A stretch of DNA of 64,000 nucleotides from Trametopsis cervina (lineage: Eukaryota > Basidiomycota > Agaricomycetes > Polyporales > Irpicaceae), in assembly GCA_022385755.1 (NCBI GenBank), contig MU278352.1, positions 310,001-374,000 on the forward strand, read 5' to 3'. Shown piece by piece: positions 34,674 to 47,500 of the stretch; the first letter of the stretch is position 1, and every line of letters begins with the position of its first letter. Position numbers and translations under genes: made by a program. Below the pieces are notes generated by a model. The model was given only the letters and a program-made list of their open reading frames with translations. It had not been told where the DNA came from and searched no databases.

Positions 34674-37600
34674 CTACATTCCCATTGTGATATCCATCGC
34701 AATGGGGAGACTGTCGTTCATTGATTCTCTGCAGTTATCGTCGACATCCATGTAGTCCGAACTTCCATGGGTGCCAGATGCCACCATCGCTCGTACGGCT
34801 TCGAAATCGTCCAATAGTCCAGCCACTTCCTCTTCCTCTTCATCCCATCCGTCGTCCAAAATGATTTCGTTAGCGGGCTCCGAAGCACCACGTACCTCTG
34901 TAAGAACTCGGTGCGCTATAGCTGCGAAGCCCGCCTCTGTTTCGTCGTCCAATTTCTTTCCGTCAGCCGTAATGTCCCCCGGCTCCTCTGGGGAAACCAC
35001 TTCCGGGATAAGTAGTTGTTGATCGCAATCGCATATCCGCCGGAGGTAGTGGGGACCGTCAGGGTCTTGAAGCACCTGGATAGCGCGCTCCGCGGCGAGA
35101 CCCTTTGCAAGCGACATATTTGAAGCCGTGATAGGACCAACGATAGCAAAATCATGCACTATGACGGAAATGCTGTCATTCCTCTTGATATCTAAGCGGC
35201 TTTGCGATTTCCTGCACAGTGAAGTACGTCCAAAATGAGTGATACGATCGACCGGATGTATTGATCACTGCGACTCACCTGAAGCTTATTTTCCGACATC
35301 CTGCTTGGGCAGTGGAAACCATCAACTCCGACACAGGATCCCTCGGCATGTTTGGCGAAAGTACTTCGAGAATATCTCCGAGTACGTTTTCCACGATCAC
35401 GGAGGTCTTCTCGAAGTTATAATCTGTATCGATAAAGGCTGCACCCAAAACACTTTCCAAGACATCGCTCAGGGCCTTTGGTGGATCATGCTTCCAACCG
35501 TCTGCAACGATTTCCTTGCACGTGGTGTGTTCAAAAACCTCCACGTATTTCTTCATCGCGAGACTGAGATCTACGTTATTCAGCAGAAGGATGCGGTGGA
35601 GGTTCAGCTTGTTGACGGAAAGCCATGCCAGAGCCGGGGAGCACACCGCACGAGACCGCGCCCAGGACAATTGGCCAGAGTTCGCAAGGGGGAACTTGTT
35701 ATGCAGGTACGTTATGACGACGAGATCAATCAGAGCTACAAGGTAGATGAGTAACAGAATATTCAGTAATAAGTTTAGCGAGACGCACCGTCTCCGAGGA
35801 ACTCCAGGCGTTGATATGATGAGCTGTCGGGTGACCGAAAAGAGGGGTGAGTGACGGCTTCTGCTAGTAAACGCCCACACTTGAACTCGTAACCTATCAA
35901 CTCCTGGAGCTCCATGAACAGAGGCGATATCGGTGTTGGAGCGATTTTACCACCGTATCGAACACGCCAGGGTAAGGTCCCTCCGAAGCTCAGCCCAAGG
36001 GCGCTTCCAGCTTGCAAGGCCATAGAGAGGCCACCGGTGGCATAGCTTGCACCAAGTGTGGCCTCCATACAATCTTGCAAGCTTCGCTTTGGGATACGAC
36101 GGGGAACAAGACGGCGGGGCCGTAGAATAGATAGGTCAGTGTCCGCAGGTAGGGTATACCTCCATACTCTGACGGTTTGAGGCTCCGAGGTGAGATACTG
36201 CTCGAGACCGATTTCTTTGGCGCGGGCAAGTAGAGTACGATTCGAAACCGAGTTTCTTCGTAAAACGTCCAGCTGGCCCTCGTGGCGATGAGGATACTTG
36301 TTATATAGGTGAACGACGGTGCATAATTTGAGAACAGAATCTCCAAGCGTTTCTAATCGCTGATTGTTGAAACCAGCGTTCGCATTGGGTAAGGTATATG
36401 CTTGTATGAGGAGATCATCCAGAATCGGAGGCAGACCAAGTTCAGAGCGAGCGGCACGAGCACGGTACAGGTCGGTGAGGCGATGTAGGAGCGCAGGAAG
36501 AATATGAAAGGTGATGTATACATCCTCAGGCAGCACAGCCCATCTGCATAATTTCAACGGGAACGTATGAACCGTGGGGGGTTCTTTGGATTTTAGAGAG
36601 CTGATGGAGGAACCATTGAGGGCATAGATTGTTGTGGTACGGCGTGGTAATGGGATACCTTCAACGCAAGGTCCGTCTTGCGGGATCTCCAGCGTGGACG
36701 TCTTCTGCTTGTATTTCTGTGTATAGAAGTCATAGTATGTGGGGGATGCTGCTTCTCTGGTTCCGGGAGTAGGGGCGGACATTGGGGACAGGTCATGGCG
36801 TATTCTTTGCAAGATTAGGGGGTGCCCAAATTCGCGGACGGACGTGATCAGAAGATGTTGGTTGTGTTGCTCACCGATCCCGGACCAGTCAGAAACACCA
36901 TAGGGACGTGCCACCGCCTTGTATATGACGTTCCAGTCGACCTCGAATGTGGGGGTGATGGGCACAAGGTAAGACGTCATTGGAAGATATATGCCTCTGC
37001 CAGTGATGCACCACCATAAACCCATCCTCATGAAATCGTCTAGGGCACGTCGCTGTCTCCACCCATCGTACTCGTCGAGTATAAGGGGTTTGGGCTCGGA
37101 AGAGGAGACGTAGACGCCGTTATCCACGACATCCGCGGGAGGGAGAGGACTCCCAGATACGAGGCCAGACGTAATACGGCCGTCGAGAGAGATATAGTGT
37201 ATCCAGAGCTTTTCGCCCCTCGTCCAGGGGTCCCTTACTACAACATCCATCATTTCTGGGATCTTGCTGGTATCAGCGATAAGACGCCCGTCAGCATCTT
37301 CATTGTCTCCGGTGGGAGGCCGAGACGGGAGCAAATAGTCGTCGAACACCCCGAGCTCGTGTAGTCGTTTGACTGCCATGAAGGCTACAGCACGTTTGGC
37401 TTCTTTCTTCGTTCGGCGAGTAGGTCCAACATAAGAGAGGTCTTCCGGTGGTAGCGGAAGGCTGGAAGGCAGAACAAGAGTGGATTCGAACTCTCCAGAA
37501 TATTGTGGGAGATGGACGGGTGTGAAGCGGTCGCGGGGAATTAGGGAGCACAGGTGATTTAGCAGACCGATGGATGTGTTGTAGGTTAAGATCGCGCCAG

Positions 37601-39852
37601 ATGAGGGAACGACGTATCGTTCCCTCTCGGCCAAGTCGTCGGGATGTTCTGGTTCTTCGCGCTCCTCGCCTTCCTCCAACTCCTCTTCGGGCGAGGGGAT
37701 GGTCCCCTCGTCGCGTGTCTGGTAGACCAGTCTGAGCTGAGGCTCGCTCTCAGAGAACGCCTTGTAGCGTTCGACGTGGGACGCCTGTCCTTGTTGTACC
37801 ATAACAACAAACGCCGCCGTCTTCTGGCGTGCACGTCCACGCGATTGGATATACCCGACCATGTGTTGGATCGGGTCGAAACGGATAACGAGTTCGCAGG
37901 CCTGTACATCGCATGAGTGGCTGTTACGGGACGACTCCATGATAAAACTTACAGGAAAATCCAATCCTTCTTCGGCCACCGAAGTAGCAACCACTGTTGT
38001 GGGGTTTGGTCAGACTAACGGAACCCCGACAAAAATCCTCAGTACATACACAAGTTAATCTCCCTATTTCGAAACATCTCGACCACATCTTGCTGTGTTC
38101 GCAAGGCCATACCTCGCGTATTTGAGCGGAGCATATTGCCAGCACCATGTCCGATTAGCTGAGCACTCTTGAAATAATGCTCCAAAGGTGATATGCGCGG
38201 CAGCATCCTGGAGAGGCACATCGCCACATGCCGTTGTTCGACAAAGACAATTCCTTGGAAGGCTGGGCTATAGTACTCGAACAGGAGCTGCGACAAGCGG
38301 ATGACTTTCGGGGAGCACCATTTGGGATCAATGTGTGTCGGAACAACATCCGGGTTGTCCTCATCTTCGAACCAGCTTTTGTAATTCGCTAGGACGGATG
38401 TCATGTCCTGTAGCTCTTGTGGAAGCTCAATGTCCTGGGAGGGCGGATTCTCGAACGGGACAATTGTCATGTAATCGAATTCCGACTCGGCTTGGGTGGT
38501 AAACTGAGCAATTCGTTGCTTCATTTCATGGTACAGGAACAGCTCGGCACCATAGGGACCAAGGCTGTGGTATGTAACGTCGTATCTTGTTCGTAGCTTG
38601 TCGACGGGTATGTCGATATCAGGGGGCAGCGTGGATAGCCCCAGTCCCTCCCATAAGCCGGTTGTCGGGTATTTAGGGTACGAAAGCGGCGAAGCATCGT
38701 ATTCGACGACAATCTGATAGACGCTGCTAGTCAGTGCTGAATGGGACGTAAGACTGAACTCCGCACTTCTTGTGGTTTGGGCGAATGGTCTGCCAGTTCG
38801 TCCACATGTTCACGTACAGCGATGACCTTTGCATCTAAATTACGTTCGAGAGTTGCAAGGGACTCTGCAGCGTCTCTAGGATTCCAGATCGGAGATGCCG
38901 TCATGCCAAAGATTTTGGGCCTCTTTTCAAGGGATTCCTGGAAGTATTCGCGCATGATGCCATTGTATGCGTGGTTTTTGCGCGTATGGTGGCATTCATC
39001 GAATACAATCAGGGATACCTGTGGATGGTCAGAATACTACATGGACACTCTGTGTCACTGCAGGCGGGATACATGCGGCATCTCAAGGGAATCTGCACCT
39101 ACGTCCGTCACCGTACATAGCGCTCCATTCCTGCAGAATACAGACTATGCGGGTGGCCAAAGCGGATGATTGAGCGCCTCGTGTTCACAAGGGCCACCGC
39201 GTACATAAACAAGACCCATGATCAACGCCATGTGGCATGCAAAGGCCAAGCAGACAATAGTGGCCGAAGCTGACCGTTCGCTCCGACGTTGCTGAGGAAC
39301 GTCTTAGCGAACGAGCAGCCGCGACAGCTCATCTGAGCCTTGCAAAGACAGTATCCAGCCTGAAGTGACGCAGTCGCACAAGAGATGTATGAAGCTACCT
39401 TGTCGATGGTCCAATGGGAGTGCGTAAGAATATTGAGAAAAATCTGGGCTGATTCCTACGAGTCAATCATCAGAACGGTGGCTTATTCGCAAGAGCATAC
39501 CTGTCATGACTAGCACGTCGTGGCTCTCGATTTCGGTCCTCCATCCCCTCCTGTCTGTCATATCTATTGCAGTCGACCCGTAGCGCTTGCTGACCCGAAG
39601 ACCAGTCTCTTTGGCAATGAAATCGCCTTGCTGGTCCACGAGAGCTACCTTCGGTACGAGAAATACACAGATTTTGCCCTGCCCGGCGTCGCGCGTCACA
39701 ATCCATTTGATGAGGAGAGTACTGATGTAGGTCTTCCCACTGCCTGTGTCCAGCGCGGCAATAACATTCCGCTCCTGCGCACGAGAGAAGATTTCCTCTT
39801 GATAGCGGCGGGGAACGAGAGATTCCGTTACTTCGTGTAACGAGAGCGACAT
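34674..39852 (-). CDS. Dicer-like ribonuclease III
   Basis: Cuts long dsRNA into siRNAs loaded on Argonaute. Starts MSLSLHEVTESLVPRRYQEE. Helicase: ALDTGSGKTYISTLLIKWI (Walker A), FDECHH (DECH box, about 38990), KRPKIFGMTASPIWNP, VATSVAEEGLDFP and VIRFDPIQHMVGYIQSRGRA. A dimerisation domain follows (YSGEFESTLVLPSSLPLPPE, KKEAKRAVAFMAVKRLHELG). A PAZ-like region extends to about 36550. RNase IIIa: QRLETLGDSVLKL and RSLQDCMEATLGAS. RNase IIIb: QRLEFLGDAVIDLVVITYLH and PPKALSDVLESVLGAAF. Both RNase III domains keep the acidic Glu/Asp pairs. A dsRBD-like end (VHDFAIVGPITASNMSLAKG) precedes an acidic tail ending MDITMGM. About 15 exons and 1,450 residues. The helicase intron area 39000-39470 is the least certain part. 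Divergent from the phosducin-like gene. Confidence 0.94.
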
Positions 39853-40130
39853 GGCGACCTTGTAGAAATATAATGGATGTAATTGTTTTCAGATTATAAG
39901 CATCATCAACGCCGGGCAGGGAGGAGGGGATGGAGGACCGATGAGAGTCGGAAGAAACAGCGCGTAGACGTCCAAATCCGTACACGCAACGTACTCACAC
40001 CTTGTGGCGCGGCAAACCCCGAGCTGATTGCGCGCCTACTTTTATCTCTGCAAGCCGGACGCGACTGTGCTCGCAGCAATCCAGCTTTCTTTCAACCACC
40101 ATCCACATATCCCTCTCAACCTCAAACAAC
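39853..40130. promoter_or_regulatory. shared promoter region of Dicer and phosducin-like gene
   Basis: 278 bp between two divergent start codons; both promoters must lie here. The side next to the phosducin-like start is CT-rich (CTCTCAACCTC), as in many fungal promoters. No TATA box. Confidence 0.5.
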
Positions 40131-41092
40131 ATGTCTATCAACCCAAACGAAGACACAGAATTGTGAGTTGGTTTTATGTTGCGCATATACTTTCTCAGAC
40201 CATGGCTCAGTAACGACGCTCTCCGCAAGCATGGCATACTGCCTCCCCGCCCACCAACTCCTTCCTCGCCCTCACCGCCCGCGTCTCCTTCCCTGAAAGA
40301 AACACTCGAAGATCTATCTCACGACGAGCTCAAAGACCTAGACGACGATCTCCTCGACGAAGATGCAGAGCGCATGATCGCTGCGCTGCGAAAGCAGAAG
40401 CTGCGCGAGCTACAGAGCCTCCAGAAAGCGAAGTTCGGTCGCGTATATCCGATCGGACGCGAGGACTACACGAGAGAAGTCACAGAATCGAGCAAACCAG
40501 ACAGTGGAGAAGAGGACTCCGAGGGGAGGGGAACAGGGGTCATATGTTTCCTGCACAAGGACGGGTAGGGGGCCTCCCTCTCACGCACAGCGCCATCATG
40601 CTGACCAGCTCTGTGTGCCCGCAGCATCCCGCGCAGCGATCGTACGTTCGAGTACCTGCGCATCCTCGCGCAGAAGCACCCGCATACGAAGTTCGTCTCG
40701 ATCGTGGGCGACAAATGCATCCCGAATCTACCGGACTCGAGGATTCCGATGATCATCATTTATCGCAAGGGCGAAGTGGTGAACCAGATCGTCGCGTGGG
40801 GCGCTGACCGCGAACGACGCGTCGAAGGTTTGCATGTCTGCATATCACGCATAGCTCGTGACTGAACCTCTCTCCAGAGCTGGAAGCGGTCCTCATATTG
40901 GCTGGTGCCATTGTACCTCAACGCGCGTCGTATTCAGAATCACGGAGAAAGGACGACGATGAATCCGACGAGGAGATCGACGACGACCCTTCATCTCGTA
41001 TGCGCTCGGCGGCCACAAGCACGAATGCAAGAGCTCCGAAGAATATCAGGGATAGCAAAGACGAAGATTCGGACTTTGAGTTTGATATATAG
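40131..41092 (+). CDS. phosducin-like protein (PLP2/PhLP2 type)
   Basis: Thioredoxin-fold co-chaperone of the CCT chaperonin in actin/tubulin folding. Exon 1 encodes MSINPNEDTEF; the intron is at the phase shown by EF|NDALRKHGILPPRPPTPS, the family N-terminal motif (W/NDALR..GILP). Next come DEDAERMIAALRKQKLREL, KAKFGRVYPIGREDYTREV, GTGVICFLHKDG, RTFEYLRILAQKHPHTKFVS, GDKCIPNLPDSRIPMIIIY and RKGEVVNQIVAWGADRERRV, then LEAVLILAGAI and an acidic tail DEDSDFEFDI. Four exons and about 255 residues; no redox CxxC, as is normal for phosducins. Confidence 0.92.
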
Positions 41093-41306
41093 CACCAATG
41101 AAGGGACTTAACTCTGCGCATATGCTTATGACTTCGCAGGAATAATGTGGAATATGTAAGCGAGGAAGACGAGTATGTACATTCTAATATGTGAATACAA
41201 TGAGATGAGATGGTCATAGTACAGATTATGAAAGTCCAATGTCCAGATGCCAGTGTCAGGATCAAAATTAATGGTAAGATATCGTACGTCCATGAAGGTA
41301 GCCACT

Positions 41307-43370
41307 TTAACCAGCCTGGCCCAAGCCCAATGTGACGATCGCATATACGTTCGCAGCGACTATCACCAGCCACAACGCCCACCCCAAGATGCACACGATC
41401 TTGCCGTTAGAGAAGTCGACCGTCTCCATTGCAGCTTCCACATCCACAGCACGCTCCGACGTGAGTGGTTCCTGAGACTTCTCCTCTTCGGCGCCGTGAG
41501 ACGATCTCAGCCGCTTCACTGACATGACCTCCTTCGAGGATGTCAGATACAAGAGGGGGAACACGATGAAGGGGAGCACGATCGACAGCGCGACTTGCGA
41601 CGCGACAAGTAGTGTGTCGACCCCACGACGGCCGATCGCAATGGCTACAGCCATACTAGGCACCAAGCCCAGCGAACGCGTTATCGCACGTCTCGTTACC
41701 GGCTAGAGAGAACAATTCAGTTGTCGTAGTGGCGCGTGAAACTACTTTAGTTTGCTCACAGAGACGCGCCAGCGCAGAAACCCCTCGGACACAGTCTGCC
41801 CTGCCATAGTCGCAATAATGGAAGAGCTCTGTCCAGCAGCAAGCAACGCCAACGCGAAAAGCGTCGCAGCACTTTGTCCAACGATCTGTTTCAGGAGATC
41901 GTAGGCATCGAAAAGACTGGCTGGACCGCCCGAACCGCGACCTTCGCCGTAGTGAAAGACCGCACTGGCTAATATTAGTATCCTGAAAATTCATTAGCGT
42001 TTTTTGACAAGAGTTTGTGAGCGTGACTAACAATGAGTTGATCACAACGGCAAGCCCGAATAGACTGAGCGCTATGTCTAGCATCCCGTGGTAGATATGC
42101 GCTCTGACAAAAGCGTATGAATTATTCTCATGTTCGGCATGCGATTTCGCTTCGGTAGGGGTGTCCTGTATTCTCTCAACGCGAAAGATGGAGCCGATGC
42201 GCTCTCTTAGAGCTTTCAGTCGCGAAGTAGGAGCCTGTACCGAGATTCCACCGTCTGATTCGACTGTGAATGTTGATTCCACTCGCGCCAACTTTTCTGT
42301 TGGACTGCTAATCCGATCCTGTGTTGCCAATGCGGAACCTAGAAAGATGCTATGAGGCATCACAGTTGCTCCGATGATCCCAATGGCTGATATAAACGGT
42401 CAGTTATGCGTCTGGACTTCAATAGTGAGTAACGTACATGTGTACAGGCCGCCGGACTGAAATATGGTTTTTGACGGGATAAAGCCATCAAAGGCGTCTC
42501 CCCAGCGTACGCCAACTTGAGCGATGATTACCGCCATGCAAATCAACACGGTAAACACCTGTCCGATAAACCTTCTGTGAGTCAAATTGAGAGGCACAGC
42601 TGTACTCCCGAACGTACCAGAACCCCAATGATGATCTCAAAGATCCTCACGGGCCGGCCTTTCAAGGGATCACGCAGCGCGAGCAAGATGAACACATCTG
42701 AGGCGGTTATCAAGACGCCTGCCCATAGCGGTAACTTTGGGAAGAGGAGATTGAGCGCGATGCCTGAACCCAGAAGTTCCGCAAGGTCGGTAGCGACGAT
42801 GGCAGCTTCGGACAACGCATAAAGTGGGTATAGCAGGAGCCAGCGGTAAAGAAGTGGTCTATTGCGTCTTGAATGTAGTAGCAATCGGCAATGCGAGGCC
42901 AGGTCTGTGGATAGTCAGGCTTCTGTATGATGTTGGGGATATCTATCGAACTTACCTAAGCCAGTTACGCAACCTAGTCTTGAGGCGAGTATCTAGGCAG
43001 GCGTTAAGTACTCGTGAAAGCCTCGGGTGAACGGATATATCATTACAAACCTGCAGAAACACAGCAAATATTCCCGATAGTAGAACGACAAAGAGCAGCT
43101 TGTACCCGTACTCTGACCCTGCCTGAAGATCGACGCCCCAGTTCCCGCTGCATCCATTCCATTCACGTTAGCGAGACATTCAGAGCCAGAAATACGCTGA
43201 ACTCACGGGTCAAAGTACGCGACTGCGCAGACTATGCCCACCCCTGTGTGCTTAATGGCATGGTTGAGCACCGCTTTAGTCGAAGCCTGCAGTCTTGTTA
43301 TAAACCGGACTCCTGACGTCCGTGGGCGCTCAGAGTGGCGGGCAGCATCGGTGGCTGGTTCAACGTCCAT
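41307..43370 (-). CDS. Nramp-family divalent metal transporter
   Basis: Proton-coupled Mn/Fe transporter of the Smf/DMT1 family. Start [17 protein letters not shown] at 43370. Helix 1 has [20 protein letters not shown] with the metal-binding DPGN. Then come [77 protein letters not shown], and helix 6 with [20 protein letters not shown] carrying the MPH motif. The rest includes [20 protein letters not shown] (helix 8 motif) and the C-terminal [20 protein letters not shown] to GQAG and TAA. About ten helices, eight exons and 560 residues. The helix 6-7 loop is long and charged, as in fungal Smf proteins. Confidence 0.93.
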
Positions 43371-44561
43371 GCAGGAGGCGTCGAGGGCGAGGAGAGAGTC
43401 GGAGGTGGAGATGCACGCATGAGGGTCGAGGTAAAAGGACGAAACTAAGACGATCCGAGGGAGTGGGTGAGGGAACGAAAGGACGGTACGCTCTGTAGGA
43501 TTCAGCCCCCCGACCCCTATAAGGAAGGCAGGCGCCCCGAATCGTATTCACGTCACTGCCCGCGCTCCGCCAATCGAGTCGCGCAACTTGTCTCCTGCAT
43601 CGTCGACCAAAGATACAACCGCAACTGTATACGTGCAGCAGAGCACCACATAACAGGGATAGAAGAGATGGCCTTGGAGAACTGACAGGAGGGAATAGAC
43701 CCGCGTACGTCCAATGGTGCAATGCTGACCCATGTGCTCATCGCTGAAACGCGCATATAGCAGTGCCCGACTCCTGAATGCCTCTGCAGTTTGGGACGAC
43801 ACAAGACTGACTCTGGGTGTATTTCCCGAGTCCTGGGTGCGGGCTATTGGAATCTTCTATCTCCATCGCGAACGAGGACTTGCACGTCGTTGCAACTGAA
43901 ATCGCAATAATCTCGGTAGAGGACAGTGACAAGGACTCGGACCAGCAGCCGCTTGCAATCGCTTGCTAGGAGTGAGTTGATCCGTCCTTTGTCTGTACCA
44001 CCGTACAGGTTCTCGAGAGCGCCTTGGCCGACCCATCGAGAGCTGGATGAAACCTCTCGGACAACCCAAGGAACATCCGCAGCAACAGCCAACTTCGTCA
44101 GGCCAGGGGTCGAACCATTAGGAGACGTGTGGTTGGACAGCACCTGGCTGCTCTCATCTATTAATATATAGAAGAGAAGTCGTAGTGTTCTCTGGAATCC
44201 TGTATGCGACCTGAAGAATAGACAGTTACACGAACATGTGTAGATTCTCATTACTGAAGTTCTTACCAGAGGCTCGCATGCGATACCACTGCGTCATAGG
44301 TTGTCCCGGTGCATACATCGTATCCCTATGACCTTGTCGTGTATCGCGACGTGAGCCTGAGCACTGAGTATCGTAAACGCTACAATCCATGTGGACTTAT
44401 CGGCGGCATGGCGTAATCGCTCATACCCATGGCACAAGGTCTGCATAGATATCTCTCGTAATTACTATTCCCGCGCACGAAATCGCCCATATAACTCTCC
44501 CAGCGGCGAGAACAGACCGAGGTGTCACTCGTTGCTGTCGCTCTCGTCGGTCTACGAGAAC
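43371..44561. other. gap with a possible small minus-strand gene
   Basis: 1.2 kb between the divergent starts of the Nramp gene and the amidohydrolase gene. On the minus strand a clear intron-like stretch (about 44268-44213) joins a frame with GYDVCTGTTYDAVVSHASL to one with NHTSPNGSTPGLTKLAVAAD, VPWVVREVSSSSRWVGQGAL and NLYGGTDKGRINSLLASDCK, ending at 43844. The composition is gene-like, but no start, family motif or complete model was found, so it is not called as a CDS. Confidence 0.35.
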
Positions 44562-47500
44562 ATGAAGTTCGAAGGTGAGCTGCCTTCAGCGACTCAAGCA
44601 GGGCCCGCCAGGCCTCTGCGTTCCCGTACGCTGCGTACTGCAAGACTGGTCGCGCTGCTTACCGCAGCAGCGACACTCTCGGTATTCCTCCCTTCACTGT
44701 GGACGCGAAACGACGCGTCATACACGTCTGTCGTGCACCCATTGGCAGCGGACCCAGCAAGCGAATGGAAGGATGATATTTGGCCAATCCGGGAACAAAC
44801 CCCATGGGACATCTCAACCGACTTCCCATTCCCCCGCTCGCTGGAGTACACGGTCACCGAAGGTACCTGGCTGCGCCTTGACGTCCACCCGAAGTCTGGA
44901 GACATCGTATTTGACATCCTCGGCGATATCTACTGCTTGCCTGGGAAGGCGTACTCCAAGTCAGTTGGCACTGAGGGCTTGACGAAGGCGCGCCCGGTAT
45001 TGCTCGGGATCCCGCACGACTCGGACCCGCATTTCTCGCCTGATGGAGAGAAGTTGGTGTATAGGAGTGATGCTGGACTCGGCGTGGAGAATATTTGGGT
45101 GAAGGAGTGGACTGGGTGTGAAGCGGAAGATGTCAGGCCGCAGGCAGCGGAGGGCGTGCTCTTACAGGCTCTGGAAAGTCAGCGGGAAGAGGAGGAAATG
45201 CTCGCGAACGGCGTGAAGGAGACTGATTCGAGGAGAGTCAGACGACTTACACGCGAAGGCCGTCTCTCAGGTGTGTTGTACACGTCGAATTGCTTGCCCA
45301 GTGCACTAAGCGTTGAACACAGCTCACCCTGTTACGAACGAGACGTACAGATGGCTCACCGACGCTCGGTTCCACCCCTCCGGCACAAAGGTCGTCGCTA
45401 CCAAATGGTATACCTCATCGCGGAGTCTTGGGGCAGGCGAAGGCTGGGAATACGACCTCCCCTCAACCAAGGAGACCATCGCCGCTGGGTCAGGCAAGCG
45501 CCTGGTGGGCAGGACTCTGCCCACGGGGTGGAGTGCCGAGCAGTATGGAGACCAGCAGATAGGCCCTGAACAGTTCATATGGCGTGGAAACGACAGTGTG
45601 ATCTATGCGAAGAACGTTGCGGACGATAGCACGTTCTCGTATAGCAAAGGTACCGCTGAGCCATCGTTGTCCATTACACCTACTGACATGACTCTCAGAC
45701 GTCCACAAGGGAATATATGCCATCTTCTCCACTAACCTGACTACAAAGCGAACGACGACGCTGGTAGACTCGAGCCCCGGTGGCGCCAGCCGCCCCGAGC
45801 TCTCGCGCGACGGCCGCACACTTGCATTCGTTCGGCGCGTGCGCGACAAGCAGGCATTGGTATTCAAGTGAGTTTTCTCCCATTGTCGTAGACGGGCGAA
45901 GCTCACCGTCTATTCCAGGGACCTGGTGACAGGCAGCATCCACAACATATGGTACGGACTCACATACGACGCAAGCACCGTCTCCGCACCAATGGGCACA
46001 TACCCCTCCTTCTCCTTCTCTCGTTCAGACGACGCAGTCATCATCTGGGCCGCAGGCCAGATCTGGCACGTACCGATATCGACGAACAACCAGGGCGAGC
46101 GCGTCGCGGGGGGCACGCCGCACCCCATCCGGTTCGAGGCGAGAATCGAGAAACGGCTCGCGGAGACGCGGTCGAGCGATACCGATATTCTGAAGTTGGA
46201 GACGCAGGAGAAGCAGGAGGTGCATGCGTTCACGGAGTTGACGGTCTTCGAGGACGGGTCGAAGGTCGCGTTCCAGGCTGCGGGGCTCACGTACGTGTAC
46301 GACCTCGAGAGCGAGCGCGTAAAGGAGGTTCCGGTGCTGGACAAGCACACGTCGTATTACTCGCCATCTTTCGTCCCGCATACGTCTGACTTGGTGCTAC
46401 ACGCCCGTTGGTCTAACTCGAACTTTACGACTCTGGAGCTCGCGAACCTGACATCCGGCGCTATCTGGGAGATCACTGGTCTCCCACTTGGACGGTACTA
46501 CGCACCGTTCTTGAGCCTGGAGAAGGGAAGCTCGCGCACGCTTGGTTTCGTTAAAACGGGCGGAGACTACCACACGGGCGACATTATCGCAACCGGCGGT
46601 GCCGGCCTGTACATTGCGCATATCGACCTGCCCTCGCTGTCCAAGTCTGGCTCGAAGCCGAGTACGATTAAAGTCGGAGACGTCAAACTCGTCTCGACTA
46701 GCCTGCCGCAATATGAACTCCCAGCAACTCGCCTCCGCTTTTTGGAGGGCAACAGCACGATCCTCGTCCAACAGTCCCAGCGAGCATTCACCATCGACCT
46801 CACGAAGAGCCCCAACGAGCTTGGCGAATACCCGGAGACCACTGTGGCGACAGGACGTATGTCGACAGAGATCGCGGCCATTCCGGGCAAGGACCATGCG
46901 ACTGTCGCCGTTGTAGACTCGTACCATGTGCATTTCGCTACGGACGTCAAGCCAGACGATGCTGTCTGGAGCAAGCCGGGAAATTCGACGAAGGGGCTTG
47001 CGAGGTTTAGTGTAGACGGTGGGCACAGTGTGAATTTCAGCCCCGACGGCAAGACACTCTTCTGGTTGTTAGGTGAGTCTTGCACCATAACATGCACACA
47101 TACGATATAGACTGAGATACTCGAACGTAGGTCCCTACCTCCACTGGGCCGACCCACACAAGATTGCCAAGCAATGCTCCTCCGAGATCGCCAAAGACAA
47201 GCTCGACCACGGAATCAAGTGTACCTCAAAACACATCAACTACAAGCGGATCGCGGTCGACTACCCAACGGACATCGCACGTCTCAAGAAAGAAGCAGCC
47301 GCGCTGGCTGAGGCGAAGGGCGATCTTGCAGCCCAAGCCGTCGCGGACTTCTTCGTGATCTATAATGCTACGTTGCTGACGATGGAGACGGGCAATCTGC
47401 AGCACGATGTCCTGCGTGACGCCGTGCTCGTCATTCGAAGCGGTGTGATTGAGGCGATTATTGGTATTGAAGACGACGAAGCTATCCCGTACGGCGCGTC

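Noticed and set aside
43360..43722. A 120-codon minus-strand frame over the Nramp 5' end
   Set aside because: It is in a different frame from the Nramp exon, which carries the DPGN helix; no independent support.
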